DNA of 64,000 nt from Lachnospiraceae bacterium UBA7143 (GCA_002491905.1 DKWV01000003.1:1-64000); one strand, 5' to 3'; counted from the first letter of the stretch, positions 24,986 through 34,500 are shown. Notes: generated by a model not told the origin, from the sequence alone. Numbers and translations: made by a program.

Positions 24986-26170
24986 TCAGATACAAAACGC
25001 CGCGTACAACGGCACCGTCTTTTTGTCGTCCTCAAACCCGAAATTCTTTGTGGAGAGCTTGATGGCATAGGAGGGATGATACGTGTCCATATACACCTTC
25101 AGGCTCTTCGCCCTGACATTGTCCGCGGATTTGACCTCAATGGGAATCAGTTTTCCCTCCCGCTGGATCACAAAATCAATCTCCGCTCCCCGCGGCGACT
25201 CCCAGTAATAGGTCGTATATCCGTTCCTCACAAGCTGCACATTGACATAGTTTTCCGTCATGCCGCCCTTGAAATCGTCAAGCTCCTCCACCATATAGAG
25301 AATATCGTCGGGCAGCAGCTCCTTTTTCGCGCAGAGCAGCCCGGGATCTGATACATAAATCTTAAACGCGTCAATATCCCTGTAATTTTCAAGCGGCTTT
25401 TTCACCTGCTCCACCCGGTAAACCTGCGATACGATACCTGAGAGCGCAAGCCATTCAATGGCGTTTTCATATTCGGCGGCGCGCCCGCCCTTCTTCAACA
25501 GCTTATACTGGAAACGGGTATTCTTCCGGGAAAGCTGAACGGTGATGTTATCGTAGGCAAGCCGCGTCTTCTTGATCTCATTCAAATGATTGTACTTGCT
25601 CATATCATTCAGGTAGCTTGTCAGAATCGTATCCTGCGTATGTCTGACCAGCGTGTAATCCCCCGTCTCGGCAAACTGTTTCACACACTCCGGCATTCCG
25701 CCCACCACAAGGTACTGCCTGTAACGCAGCAGCGCCGCGTCATGCAGCGCCGCGGGCATAGGCGTATCCGCCGCGAAGCATTCCCTGATTCTCGAAACCA
25801 CATCCGCCTCATCCATAGCCAGCAGAAATTCCTCCATATCCATGGGATACAGCGTCCTGATATCCACCTTGCCGACCGGGAAGGAAAACTGCGAGCGGTT
25901 TACCGCTACACCAAGCAGACTTCCCGCCACGATAATATGATAATCGGGCGCCTCCTCGCAGAAATATTTCAGCGAAGCAAGCGCCCTCTCACACAACTGT
26001 ATTTCGTCGAACACGACAAGCGTCCGCTCTTTCACGATCGTCTGGCCCGCAAGGTGCGACAGAATGGGCACAAGATATGCGGGACTTATGTTTTCCGCAA
26101 AAGTCTCGACCAGTTTCGGATTCGTGCAAAAATCAATATATTCTTCTCCTATTTTTACACTAAAATGCAC
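24986..26170 (-). pseudogene. DUF4143-type AAA ATPase lacking its Walker A end
   Basis: The 394-residue remnant starts at a GTG without a ribosome site and begins just before the Walker B segment (LVVFDEIQLCERA). The domain order AAA_14 then DUF4143 is otherwise complete: AGSLLGVAV, PMDMEEFLLA, and a C-terminal nuclease-like part with EIDFVIQ and IPIEVKS. Family members are usually longer by an N-terminal segment carrying GxxxxGKS, which is absent here; the sequence before it is short AT-rich DNA, then the end of the mannosidase gene. The body has no internal stop, so the loss may be recent or a short form may still be made. Confidence 0.7.
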
Positions 26171-26214
26171 GAATTATTTTCATTTTTCTACATTATATTA
26201 CACTTTTGATGTAC

Positions 26215-28770
26215 TCATCGAATCTGGTACACCGATTTCAGGGTAAACGCCGAAGCGTCCCCTTCCACGATCTCCACCCGTTTCTCCCCCGGATTCATGT
26301 CAAAGAAATTGTCGGAGAGCTTCACGTCCCCGTCCGTGCCTTGAATCTCCACGCTCTTTGCGTAAGCTTCCGCCGTTACAAACAGCGTATTTCCCTCCCT
26401 GCGCCATGCCAGTTTCGGATCCTGGAAACGGAAATGCTTGGGTGCGGTAAACAGCGTGGTGTTCTCCAAAATGACCTCGCCATCCTTTTCAAAGCAAAAA
26501 CTTATGTAAACTTCCAATTCGTCATAGTCGGAGAAATCCATCTTTTCAAGCCACAGCCCGGACAGCGGCTCCACGCTTACCTCCTGCGCTCCCTCCAACA
26601 TTACTTCGCCGCCTGCCTTTCTCAGGCTCCATCTCACGGTGCCGGTTACCTGTGTCATCGTCTCATTGGCCACATGCAGTCTCGCGGACTTCTCGATGGG
26701 CGCAGGCTGTGCCACACAGAAGGGCCTCTCGGAAAGCTCACCCACCTCCTCGCAGGAAATCATCACCGGCGCAAAGGCTCTCTTCTCCACATAGTGCAGC
26801 GCCTTCCACCTGCCGTAATAGTCAATGCTCGCCCAGGAAGCCACCGGCCAGATATCGTTGAGCTGCCACACCACCGCGCCCATACATCTGCCCCTGTTCC
26901 TGCGGAAATGCTCGATGCCGTAGCGGATCGCGTCCGCCTGCAGAAGCTGGGACGCGTACAGCAGCATCTCGAAATCCGTCGGATAGAGATACGTTGCGGA
27001 GAGATAGGTCATAATCTTGCCGTTTGCCGCCACATTTCTCTGGTGCATCTCCATCACGCGGGAAAAAATATTGCGGTCCTCCGGCGCGGTAAACGTCTCC
27101 ACCGTCTTTAGGCAGGGGAAGGACTGGAACCCAAATTCGGACATATAGCGGAAATAGTAGTTCCGATAGTCCGTAAAGGGCTTGTTGCCGTGCCATACCG
27201 CCCAGTAGTGGGTATCTCCCCGGTTCTCGTCCCACGGATTGTCATAGTTTCCTCCCGAGGAGGGCGAAGACGGCCAGTAGAAGGTAACGTGGTCTTCCAC
27301 CTCCAGAATCTTTGGAATGATATATTCAAAAATCTTGATGTAATCGCACTTCTGCTTGATCGAAGGCTGCCATGCACCGTCCAGCGTCTGCGTCTCCATC
27401 TCATTGTTGCCGCACCAGAGCCCCAGGCAGGCGTGGTGACGGATCCGGCGCACGTTATCCCGGATTTCCGCGCTGATATTTTGCTCAAAATCGTCATCCA
27501 GCTCGTAGGACGCGCAGGCAAACATGAAATCCTGCCACACGATCAGCCCCAGCTCATCGCAGATATCGAAAAACCAGTCATCCGGATAATAGCCGCCGCC
27601 CCAGACACGGATGCAGTTGTAGTGGGCCGCCGCCGCATCCTCCAGAAGACGCCTCGTACGCTCCGGCGTGATTCGGGAAAAAATATTATCCTCGGGAATG
27701 TAGTCCGCCCCCATAGCGAAAATCTTCACTCCGTTGACCTCATGGGCAAAGCACTCTCCCCACTCGTCCTTCTCCGTATTCACCGTCAGCGTGCGCAGAC
27801 CGATCCGGCGGCTCCACCGGTCAAGCACATTGCCCTCCTCGTCCAGAAGCGCCACCTCCGCACGGTAGAGGGGCTGTTCCCCGAAGCCGTTTGGCCACCA
27901 GCGTCTCGGTTGCTTCACTGTGATGGTGTCCCAATCGTCCTCCCCGTCTGCGCATCCTGCTTTTTCCGCATATCCAGTCTGCTTCTCCGACTCGTACACT
28001 GTCCCGCTCTTCGAGGACTTCTCAGTAACCAGTCTGCCGTCCGGATCATAAAGGGCCGTGCGCAGCTCGTTCGCATCCCCGTAATCTCCCAGACCGCCAA
28101 ATATACGGCATGTAATATCAAAAGTTATGTCAACCGAGTCCGTTGCCTTTTCCCAGTCCTGTATTATGTAAACTTGTTCTATTCTTGCCTTCTTCCCGGA
28201 TAAAACCGATACCTCCCGGAATATCCCCGCGTCAGGCAGTCTCGGCCCCCAGTCCCAGCCGAACATACAGTGCGCCTTTCGCAGATGGGGAAAGCCGCGC
28301 ATAGCGTCCGTGGAACCGCCTGTAAATACTTTCTGATTTTCCTCCTCAATAAAGCGGGTCGGCGAAGCGATCTCCACCCGCAGCGTGTTCTGTCCTGTCT
28401 TCGCCGCCTCTCCCATCGGGAACTCCCAGATACGGTGCATATTGTCGGCGCGCCCCAAAAGTCTCCCGTTAAGGTAGACTTTCGTCAGTGTATCAATGCC
28501 ATCAAAGTGCAGAAGCAGAAAATCAGCCGCGAGCTGTTCCTCTGTCAGCAAAAAATCCGTCTCAAAAACAAAGTCGTTCTCCATAAGGGGAAGCGCCGTG
28601 AGCTCATTCATCCTGTCGTAGGGATCCGGCATAAGCCCCTGCTCCAAAAGATTTCCATAGACAGAGCCGGGAACCTTCGCGGGAAGCTCCTTCCCGTTCA
28701 CCCCGAACACATCCTGCTCTCCCACAATCCTCATCCGCCAGTTGCTGCCGTTTAAAGTCATTTTATGCAT
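26215..28770 (-). CDS. beta-mannosidase (GH2)
   Basis: Cytosolic glycoside hydrolase that removes beta-linked mannose from the non-reducing ends of manno-oligosaccharides; no signal peptide. The 851 residues have the GH2 order: jelly-roll sugar-binding domain (about 1-200), Ig-like domain (200-310), TIM barrel (310-640) and C-terminal beta domains. IRVWGGGYYPDDWFFDICDELGL is a beta-mannosidase hallmark. The acid/base is E457 in WCGNNE and the nucleophile is E545 in SEFGFQSFP. AAAGGAG precedes the ATG. It follows the diguanylate cyclase gene by 16 bases and is probably co-transcribed with it. Two GTTTACATAA copies inside it are the only coding ones in the opposite sense to the rest. Confidence 0.93.
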   Translation of the reverse strand: MHKMTLNGSNWRMRIVGEQDVFGVNGKELPAKVPGSVYGNLLEQGLMPDPYDRMNELTALPLMENDFVFETDFLLTEEQLAADFLLLHFDGIDTLTKVYLNGRLLGRADNMHRIWEFPMGEAAKTGQNTLRVEIASPTRFIEEENQKVFTGGSTDAMRGFPHLRKAHCMFGWDWGPRLPDAGIFREVSVLSGKKARIEQVYIIQDWEKATDSVDITFDITCRIFGGLGDYGDANELRTALYDPDGRLVTEKSSKSGTVYESEKQTGYAEKAGCADGEDDWDTITVKQPRRWWPNGFGEQPLYRAEVALLDEEGNVLDRWSRRIGLRTLTVNTEKDEWGECFAHEVNGVKIFAMGADYIPEDNIFSRITPERTRRLLEDAAAAHYNCIRVWGGGYYPDDWFFDICDELGLIVWQDFMFACASYELDDDFEQNISAEIRDNVRRIRHHACLGLWCGNNEMETQTLDGAWQPSIKQKCDYIKIFEYIIPKILEVEDHVTFYWPSSPSSGGNYDNPWDENRGDTHYWAVWHGNKPFTDYRNYYFRYMSEFGFQSFPCLKTVETFTAPEDRNIFSRVMEMHQRNVAANGKIMTYLSATYLYPTDFEMLLYASQLLQADAIRYGIEHFRRNRGRCMGAVVWQLNDIWPVASWASIDYYGRWKALHYVEKRAFAPVMISCEEVGELSERPFCVAQPAPIEKSARLHVANETMTQVTGTVRWSLRKAGGEVMLEGAQEVSVEPLSGLWLEKMDFSDYDELEVYISFCFEKDGEVILENTTLFTAPKHFRFQDPKLAWRREGNTLFVTAEAYAKSVEIQGTDGDVKLSDNFFDMNPGEKRVEIVEGDASAFTLKSVYQIR

Positions 28771-28786
28771 TCCAATCTCCTTTTTC

Positions 28787-30538
28787 CTAACGGTTTCTGT
28801 AGTAATCCGCCGGTTTTACCTGCGCGTTCTTGATCTGCTTCTTGTTTTCATACATGCGCACATCCGCCTGCTGATACACATCCATCAGCATTTCATCCTC
28901 CTGGCCCGCATCGTAAACCGCATAGCCGCCCGCAATGCTGATACGGATCTGCTGTTTCGGCACAGCGTTGTAACTGCTCACCGCATCCCTGAAAAGCGCC
29001 AGCACCGCCTCGCAGCGCCCGGCTGCGTCCTCATCGACAATAATCCCGGCAAACTCATCCCCGCCGATCCGAAAGCAGGACCCACCCTCCTTTTCCAGGG
29101 CAGTTCTTATGATGTCCGCACTTCCTACGATCAACGCATCTCCGCGCTGGTGTCCAAGATGATCGTTCACATATTTTAAGTCGTTCACATCAAACATCAT
29201 GATGGCAATCCCGGGAACCTCCTTCTTTTTCCCCTCCAGCTCCTCTAGCCGCTCCTGGAAGGCCGTGCGGTTTCCCACGCCCGTCAGGCCGTCCCGGTAG
29301 GCGAGCTGGCTGACAAATTCCGCCTGCATACCAAGCTTTACCGCATTCACCATTCTCTCCAGACTGGCGCTTCCGTAGCAGAGAATAAAGATCAGCAGGC
29401 CTATGCGCACGAACATGGCGCTGTCGCTGTTATGCCCGCGGTAATACCTGACAATATCAATTCCTGTGGCAAAGCAGATGCTCATAAGACCTACAGTCCG
29501 TATCGCTTTATAGACATTTCTCACATTGCTCTCCCGCACGGCAAATGCATTTTTCACAATCGAGTACAGCAGAAGAACCGCCGAGACCGCCAGCATGACA
29601 TGCGTCAGCGTCAGCGTCTCATGGTAATCCATGATTCCCGCAAAATGCAGGACGCTGCAGAGCGTAAACTCCGCCACGGATAAACTGCAGATGACCGGCA
29701 CCACCCATTTTCTCTTAAAACCGAATGCCGCATCCAGATAGAGCACCAGCGGAATGGGAATCATCATCAGAGAACAGCAGGACACGATCTGTAACAGCCT
29801 GCTGTCATCCGTGTAAAACTGTAACAGATTGGTCTCCGCAAGACACCAGAGGGCAATGCTTATGGCAAACTGCCCCAGATAAAGCAGCTCATGGTTTTTA
29901 TCCGACTGCATATTCGCCGGTATATCCGCAATAATCAAAAGCAGACCCGCAAACAGCAGGAGCAGGCAGGTGGCGGCAGCTACGGTTTTCCCCGTAAAAG
30001 TGCCCACAATTTCTCCGGCCGCCGAACCGAGTTTCAGGTGATCGATGCACGCCCGCGCGTTTCCATACACGGTCTGAAAACGGATTTCCACAGAAGCGCC
30101 CGCATCCCCCGCATAGAGCGGAACATAATTCCATCTTGTCCCCTGGGAGAGATTGTAGATACGGCTTTCCCTGCGCTCCGGCTCATATCGCAGCGCCCCG
30201 TCCACATATACCTGATAGTTGATATTTTTCGTCCGAAAGCACAGTGACTTTCCCTCTCCCAGATCAGACGGCAGGCTGTGGTATACGCTCTGCTCCCGGT
30301 ATGGCTGCACGGAAGACATTTTATGTAGATGATCCATATCCGCCTCGCTGCCGTCCTCCAGATACCACCCCTCGTCAAAGGCGATATTTCCTTCCGACAA
30401 TAAGTCTGCCGGCGTCTGTCCCCTGTTAGCGACAGCCACCCATATAATCATAAACAGAAAAACCGCCGCCATAACAGCGTACAGCAAATGATATAGCCTG
30501 TTCCTCTTTCTTAATTTCGTGGTTTCCGTTCCGTTCAT
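28787..30538 (-). CDS. membrane diguanylate cyclase (sensor plus GGDEF)
   Basis: A 583-residue protein that probably makes cyclic di-GMP from GTP. It has an N-terminal membrane anchor (about residues 18-38), an extracellular beta-rich sensor domain (40-180) like the 7TMR-DISM extracellular type, about seven membrane helices (185-395) and a C-terminal GGDEF domain. The active-site motif IGGDEFAG is intact, and DVNDLKYVND earlier in the domain supplies the metal-binding aspartate. No RxxD inhibitory site was identified with certainty. The ATG has GGAGTG upstream. Its close spacing to the mannosidase suggests a link between glycan sensing and use. Confidence 0.9.
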   Translation of the reverse strand: MNGTETTKLRKRNRLYHLLYAVMAAVFLFMIIWVAVANRGQTPADLLSEGNIAFDEGWYLEDGSEADMDHLHKMSSVQPYREQSVYHSLPSDLGEGKSLCFRTKNINYQVYVDGALRYEPERRESRIYNLSQGTRWNYVPLYAGDAGASVEIRFQTVYGNARACIDHLKLGSAAGEIVGTFTGKTVAAATCLLLLFAGLLLIIADIPANMQSDKNHELLYLGQFAISIALWCLAETNLLQFYTDDSRLLQIVSCCSLMMIPIPLVLYLDAAFGFKRKWVVPVICSLSVAEFTLCSVLHFAGIMDYHETLTLTHVMLAVSAVLLLYSIVKNAFAVRESNVRNVYKAIRTVGLMSICFATGIDIVRYYRGHNSDSAMFVRIGLLIFILCYGSASLERMVNAVKLGMQAEFVSQLAYRDGLTGVGNRTAFQERLEELEGKKKEVPGIAIMMFDVNDLKYVNDHLGHQRGDALIVGSADIIRTALEKEGGSCFRIGGDEFAGIIVDEDAAGRCEAVLALFRDAVSSYNAVPKQQIRISIAGGYAVYDAGQEDEMLMDVYQQADVRMYENKKQIKNAQVKPADYYRNR

Positions 30539-30704
30539 TATGCATCACTCCATTTTGTCTCAAGGGCCGTTTTCCATCGTATAATGTTTTTTATTCTATC
30601 ATAAGCGCAGAGGAAATACAATTGGGGGATTTTCTTTCGTCTGCCACTTTCCTTTCCGCCCGAAATATGTTAGATTGTAACCAAAAGCTGACAGGAGAAC
30701 TCTT

Positions 30705-30983
30705 ATGAATCCAACCAATGATACTACAGAAAAACAGCGTAAAAAAATTGCCCCGAAACAGATCGCGGCACTTGTCTGTGTCATCCTTCTGGTCGGCATG
30801 TATATAGGCGCGTTCATCGTGGCCTGTCTGGATCTTGGCGATTCCGGACGGCTCTTTGCCGGGTGTCTGGTTGCCACCATCGGAATGCCGATTCTGCTCT
30901 GGCTGCTGACCTGGTCTTTTGACCTGATGAAAAAATCGTCGCAAGACTGCGACGATTCAGAGAATGCTCCGCATTCTCCTTAA
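30705..30983 (+). CDS. small two-helix membrane protein
   Basis: Function unknown. The 92-residue protein has a polar N-terminus (MNPTNDTTEKQRKK), two hydrophobic helices at about residues 20-45 and 52-72, and a short acidic tail. AGGAG lies ahead of the ATG. The last 15 codons encode, on the other strand, the terminator hairpin of the convergent tcdA gene, which constrains the tail sequence. Confidence 0.7.
   Translation: MNPTNDTTEKQRKKIAPKQIAALVCVILLVGMYIGAFIVACLDLGDSGRLFAGCLVATIGMPILLWLLTWSFDLMKKSSQDCDDSENAPHSP
30927..30983 (-). terminator. tcdA terminator inside the convergent gene
   Basis: On the minus strand AATCGTCGCA and TGCGACGATT form a perfect 10-base stem with a 4-base loop, followed by TTTTTTC. 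A second perfect hairpin, GAGAATGC/GCATTCTC, lies just before it. Confidence 0.85.
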
Positions 30984-30990
30984 ATGGTAG

Positions 30991-31000
30991 GTTTACATAA
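30991..31000 (+). repeat. GTTTACATAA motif overlapping a stop codon
   Basis: Exact copy. In the tcdA message it reads TTATGTAAAC and provides the last Met codon and the TAA stop. Confidence 0.85.
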
Positions 31001-31751
31001 CTAGTCTGCCCGCCAAATCCTTCACCACTTCCCCCGCGATGATAAGTCCCGCCACGGAGGGAACGAAAGCTGCGCTGCCGGGAACACTTTTCTCCCGCAT
31101 CACCTCGGTCGCGGCTTCCGCGCCCTGTTCTCCATGTGCATCTGCCTCATACTCCCCCGCCGGGACGATCGGCTCCTCCTCCGAATACACCACTTTTAAA
31201 TGCTCTACATGCCGCTTCTTTAACTCCCTGCGCATCACCCTCGCCAACGGACACACTTTCGTCTCATAGATATCCGCCACACGAAAAGCGGAGGGATCCA
31301 GCTTATTCCCCGCCCCCATGCTGCTGATAATCGGCACACCTTTTTCCCGGGCGCGCATCACCAGCTCAATCTTCGCCGTCACGGTATCCACCGCATCCAC
31401 CACATAGTCGTATTCTTCAAAGGGAAAGCCGTCCGCATTTTCCGGCAGGAAAAAGCAGGGATACACCCGCACCACCGCCTCCGGGCTGATGGAAAGAATC
31501 CGCTCCCGCATCACATCGGTCTTCTCTCTCCCAACCGTCTCCCGCGTGGCGATGATCTGGCGGTTTATATTTGAGAGGGCCACTTTATCCTTATCAATGA
31601 GATCAAGGGCACCTACGCCGCTGCGCGCCAGTGCTTCACACACATAGCCACCCACACCGCCCACGCCGAACACTGCCACACGGGAGCGGGCCAGTTTTTC
31701 CATCGCCTCTGCACCTAAAAGCATTTCTGTCCTGCTAAATTCCTCCCGCAT
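30993..31751 (-). CDS. tcdA: tRNA threonylcarbamoyladenosine dehydratase
   Basis: E1-like ATP-dependent enzyme that cyclises t6A37 in tRNAs to ct6A. The 252 residues hold a ThiF/MoeB-type Rossmann nucleotide site, VFGVGGVGGYVCEALARSG (about 27-45), then DKDKVALSNINRQ, where Arg and Asn bind ATP, and VVDAVDTVTAK. The segment DIYETKVCPLARVMRRELKKR is typical of TcdA rather than of ThiF or UBA-type sulfur-carrier enzymes. The gene is convergent with the small membrane-protein gene. Confidence 0.92.
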   Translation of the reverse strand: MREEFSRTEMLLGAEAMEKLARSRVAVFGVGGVGGYVCEALARSGVGALDLIDKDKVALSNINRQIIATRETVGREKTDVMRERILSISPEAVVRVYPCFFLPENADGFPFEEYDYVVDAVDTVTAKIELVMRAREKGVPIISSMGAGNKLDPSAFRVADIYETKVCPLARVMRRELKKRHVEHLKVVYSEEEPIVPAGEYEADAHGEQGAEAATEVMREKSVPGSAAFVPSVAGLIIAGEVVKDLAGRLVM

Positions 31752-31865
31752 ATTTCTCTCCTTTCTTACAAAACTCTTCTATTATGTTAGACTTTTAGAC
31801 CAAATCAAAATGTTTCCGTAAATTTTCCTGTTCAAATATTTTTCTCCCTGTTATCTATATTATGT

Positions 31866-31871
31866 TATAAT
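31866..31871 (+). promoter_or_regulatory. extended -10 promoter of fprA
   Basis: TATAAT preceded by TGT (extended -10). No good -35 is visible. The start codon follows at 31910 after AAAGGAG. Confidence 0.6.
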
Positions 31872-31909
31872 AACCGAAGGAGAAAATCAAACGAAAAGGA
31901 GACATCACT

Positions 31910-33067
31910 ATGCAAATTACAAACGACATCAAATACATAGGCGTAAACGACCACGACATCGACCTCTTTGAAGGCCAGTACACCGTTGAAAACGGTATGG
32001 CATATAATTCCTACGTCATTCTGGATGAAAAGATCGCCGTGATGGACACGGTGGACACCAACTTTGAAGAGGCGTGGCTTAAAAACCTGAAAACCGCACT
32101 GAATGGCCGCACGCCCGATTACCTGATTGTACAGCACATGGAACCGGATCACTCCGCAAGCATAGAAGCCTTCAGCAAAACCTATCCCGACGCGGTGGTT
32201 GTGGCGTCCGCTCCCGCCTTCACCATGATGCGCCAGTTTTTCGGCACGGATTACGCCGATAACCGGCAGATCATCAAGGAGGGGGATACCATTTCCTTAG
32301 GCGCGCACACCCTGCAGTTTGTGGCCGCGCCGATGGTGCATTGGCCCGAGGTCATGGTCACGTACGACACCCACGACAAAGTGCTTTTTTCCGCAGACGG
32401 CTTCGGCAAATTCGGTGCTCTCGATGTGGAGGAGGACTGGGCATGCGAGGCGCGCCGCTACTACTTCGGCATCGTGGGCAAGTTCGGCATGCAGGTGCAG
32501 AATCTTCTGAAAAAGGCTGCCGCCCTCGACATCCAGATCATCTGCCCTCTGCACGGTCCTGTATTAAAAGAGAATTTGGAATATTATGTAAACTTATATC
32601 AGACATGGTCGTCTTACGGCGTAGAGTCGGAGGGCGTTATGATCGCCTACACCTCCGTCTACGGCCACACCAAAGAGGCTGCTGAACTTCTCGCCGAAAA
32701 GCTGACCGCCAAAGGCTGCCCGAAGGTGGTCGTTGCCGACCTTGCAAGGGAAGATAAAGCCGAATGTGTGGAGGACGCTTTCCGCTACGGCAAGCTGGTG
32801 CTCGCCACCACCACCTACAACACGGAAATGTTCCCCTTCATGCGGGAATTTATCGACGAGCTGATCTCCCATAACTACCAGAAACGCACCATCGCACTGA
32901 TGGAGAACGGCTCCTGGGCGCCTATGGCAGCGAAGGCCATGCGGGCAAGATTAGAGGGCTGCAAGGATATCACCTTCACGGAAAACACGGTGCAGATCCG
33001 CTCTGCCCTAACTGAGGATAACATCGCGCAGATTGAGGCGTTGGCGGACGAGCTGATGGCGAAATAA
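31910..33067 (+). CDS. fprA: flavodiiron protein (A-type flavoprotein)
   Basis: Cytosolic O2 or NO reductase that protects anaerobes from oxygen or nitric oxide. The 385-residue protein has an N-terminal metallo-beta-lactamase-like diiron domain, with QHMEPDHSAS (about residues 78-87) giving the H-x-E-x-D-H ligands and a later HGP histidine. The C-terminal flavodoxin domain starts near residue 245 with the FMN loop TSVYGHT. No rubredoxin or reductase extension is present, so a separate electron donor is needed. It is a single gene between its own promoter and a strong terminator. Confidence 0.95.
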   Translation: MQITNDIKYIGVNDHDIDLFEGQYTVENGMAYNSYVILDEKIAVMDTVDTNFEEAWLKNLKTALNGRTPDYLIVQHMEPDHSASIEAFSKTYPDAVVVASAPAFTMMRQFFGTDYADNRQIIKEGDTISLGAHTLQFVAAPMVHWPEVMVTYDTHDKVLFSADGFGKFGALDVEEDWACEARRYYFGIVGKFGMQVQNLLKKAAALDIQIICPLHGPVLKENLEYYVNLYQTWSSYGVESEGVMIAYTSVYGHTKEAAELLAEKLTAKGCPKVVVADLAREDKAECVEDAFRYGKLVLATTTYNTEMFPFMREFIDELISHNYQKRTIALMENGSWAPMAAKAMRARLEGCKDITFTENTVQIRSALTEDNIAQIEALADELMAK

Positions 33068-33078
33068 AGCCTATACGT

Positions 33079-33121
33079 AAAAAACACCCACCGACTGTCA
33101 CCACAGCCGGTGGGTGTTTTT
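33079..33121. terminator. bidirectional terminator between fprA and HAD gene
   Basis: AAAAACACCCACCG and CGGTGGGTGTTTTT form a perfect stem with A/T runs on both sides, serving fprA (plus) and the HAD gene (minus). Confidence 0.95.
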
Positions 33122-33122
33122 C

Positions 33123-33728
33123 TTACGCTTCCACCCCCAGCTTCTTAAGCTCCAGGATGGCCTGCGCCTGATTCTTAAATTGAATGGTATGTATCCCGAA
33201 CTTCGCCGCCCCCTCCAGATTCCGGGGCGTGTCATCCAGAAACACGCACTCCTGCGGCACCAGCCCATAGCGGTCGATCAGAAGCTGATAGATCTCCGGC
33301 ATGGGTTTGATGATCTTCTCCTCATAGGAAAGAATGCCGCCGTCCATATAGGGAAGGAAGTCGAGCGCCGCCGCACAGTCCACATGCGCGCTCTTAGAAA
33401 AGTTGGAAAGATAAAGGCAGCGGTAACCCTTACCTTTAAGCTTCTGTATCCAGGGAATCGCGTAATCGTTTCGGATGACCATAGAACCTTTGTCCCGCAG
33501 CGTCTCCCGGATCTCCTTCTCGATGCCGGGATCGTTTTCGATAAATCCCTGTATGATCTCCTCGTCGCTCATGGCGCCCCTGTCGTACTCATTCCACAGA
33601 GGACTCTTGACCGTGGCATCCGCCAGCCGCTCCAGAATCTCCTCGCTGTACCCAAAGCTGCGGTAATGCTCTTCCCATGTAAAATCCGCCAGCACATTTC
33701 CGATGTCGAATATGATTGTTGTAATCAT
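33123..33728 (-). CDS. HAD-superfamily hydrolase (IA type)
   Basis: Probable phosphatase of 201 residues. HAD motif I appears as IIFDIGNVLADF: the nucleophile Asp is present, but the second Asp is replaced by Asn, as in the YihX/epoxide-hydrolase-like subgroup. Motif II is the LSNFSK serine, motif III the lysine in KIIKPMPEIY, and motif IV VFLDDTPRN. Cap helices lie between motifs I and II. It is last in the purA-SDR-HAD operon, 12 bases after the SDR gene. The substrate is unknown. Confidence 0.85.
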   Translation of the reverse strand: MITTIIFDIGNVLADFTWEEHYRSFGYSEEILERLADATVKSPLWNEYDRGAMSDEEIIQGFIENDPGIEKEIRETLRDKGSMVIRNDYAIPWIQKLKGKGYRCLYLSNFSKSAHVDCAAALDFLPYMDGGILSYEEKIIKPMPEIYQLLIDRYGLVPQECVFLDDTPRNLEGAAKFGIHTIQFKNQAQAILELKKLGVEA

Positions 33729-33740
33729 CTGTATTCTCCC

Positions 33741-34487
33741 CTAGCTTCTCGCCAGCCCATCCACATGCAGCACCTCACCGCTGATGTAAGAAGCTCTATC
33801 CGAAGCTAAGAACACAAAAGCGTTGGCGATATCCTCCGGCTGTCCCATCCTTCGGAGCGGAATCTGGGCGATCATCGGATCGATCACTTCCTTGGGAACC
33901 TTACGCATCATATCCGTGTAAGTGATGCCCGGCGCCACCGCATTGACCCGGATGCCTTTCGGTCCCAGTTCCCTTGCCAGGGACAGGGTAAAGCCGTTGA
34001 CCGCAAACTTGGATGTGGGATAAGCGATCCCCGCAGGCTGCCCATACTGGCTTACCATTGAAGAAGTGTTCAGGATCACACCGCTTCCCGCCTCAATCAT
34101 GTGTGTGCTGACAGCCTTGGAACAGTTGTACACACCCTTGATATTCAAATCCATCACCTTCTCGAAGGTTTCCGCCGTATACTCCGTGAATGGCGTGCTC
34201 TCCGAGACACCCGCATTATTCACCAGTATGTCTATTTTCCCATACTTTTCTGCCACACCGTCAAAAGCCGCTTTCACTGCCTCGCAGTCGGACAAATTGG
34301 GGAAAATCCCTTCCACTTCCGCCTCCGGGTAAGCTTCTTTCAATTGGCTCACCGCCTTGTCAGCGGTCTCCTGACGGCTTGCACACAGCACCACCTTGGC
34401 CCCCTCCTGCAGAAAAGCCTCAACCGTGGCGTAGCCGATCCCCCTGCTTCCGCCTGTCACAATCGCAACCTTGTTTTCCAGTAACAT
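33741..34487 (-). CDS. SDR-family NAD(P)-dependent oxidoreductase
   Basis: Cytosolic dehydrogenase of 248 residues. The cofactor motif TGGSRGIG is at residues 11-18, NNAG near 90, the catalytic Ser in LNTSSM, and YPTSK gives the Tyr-Lys pair. The C-terminus SYISGEVLHVDG is typical of FabG-like enzymes. The overall pattern, including an LKEAYPEAEVEG segment, recalls clostridial BaiA-type hydroxysteroid dehydrogenases as well as 3-oxoacyl-ACP reductases, so the substrate cannot be set from sequence. It lies 13 bases after purA with AAAGGAGG before its ATG. Confidence 0.85.
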   Translation of the reverse strand: MLLENKVAIVTGGSRGIGYATVEAFLQEGAKVVLCASRQETADKAVSQLKEAYPEAEVEGIFPNLSDCEAVKAAFDGVAEKYGKIDILVNNAGVSESTPFTEYTAETFEKVMDLNIKGVYNCSKAVSTHMIEAGSGVILNTSSMVSQYGQPAGIAYPTSKFAVNGFTLSLARELGPKGIRVNAVAPGITYTDMMRKVPKEVIDPMIAQIPLRRMGQPEDIANAFVFLASDRASYISGEVLHVDGLARS

Positions 34488-34500
34488 AGCCTTCCCTCCT

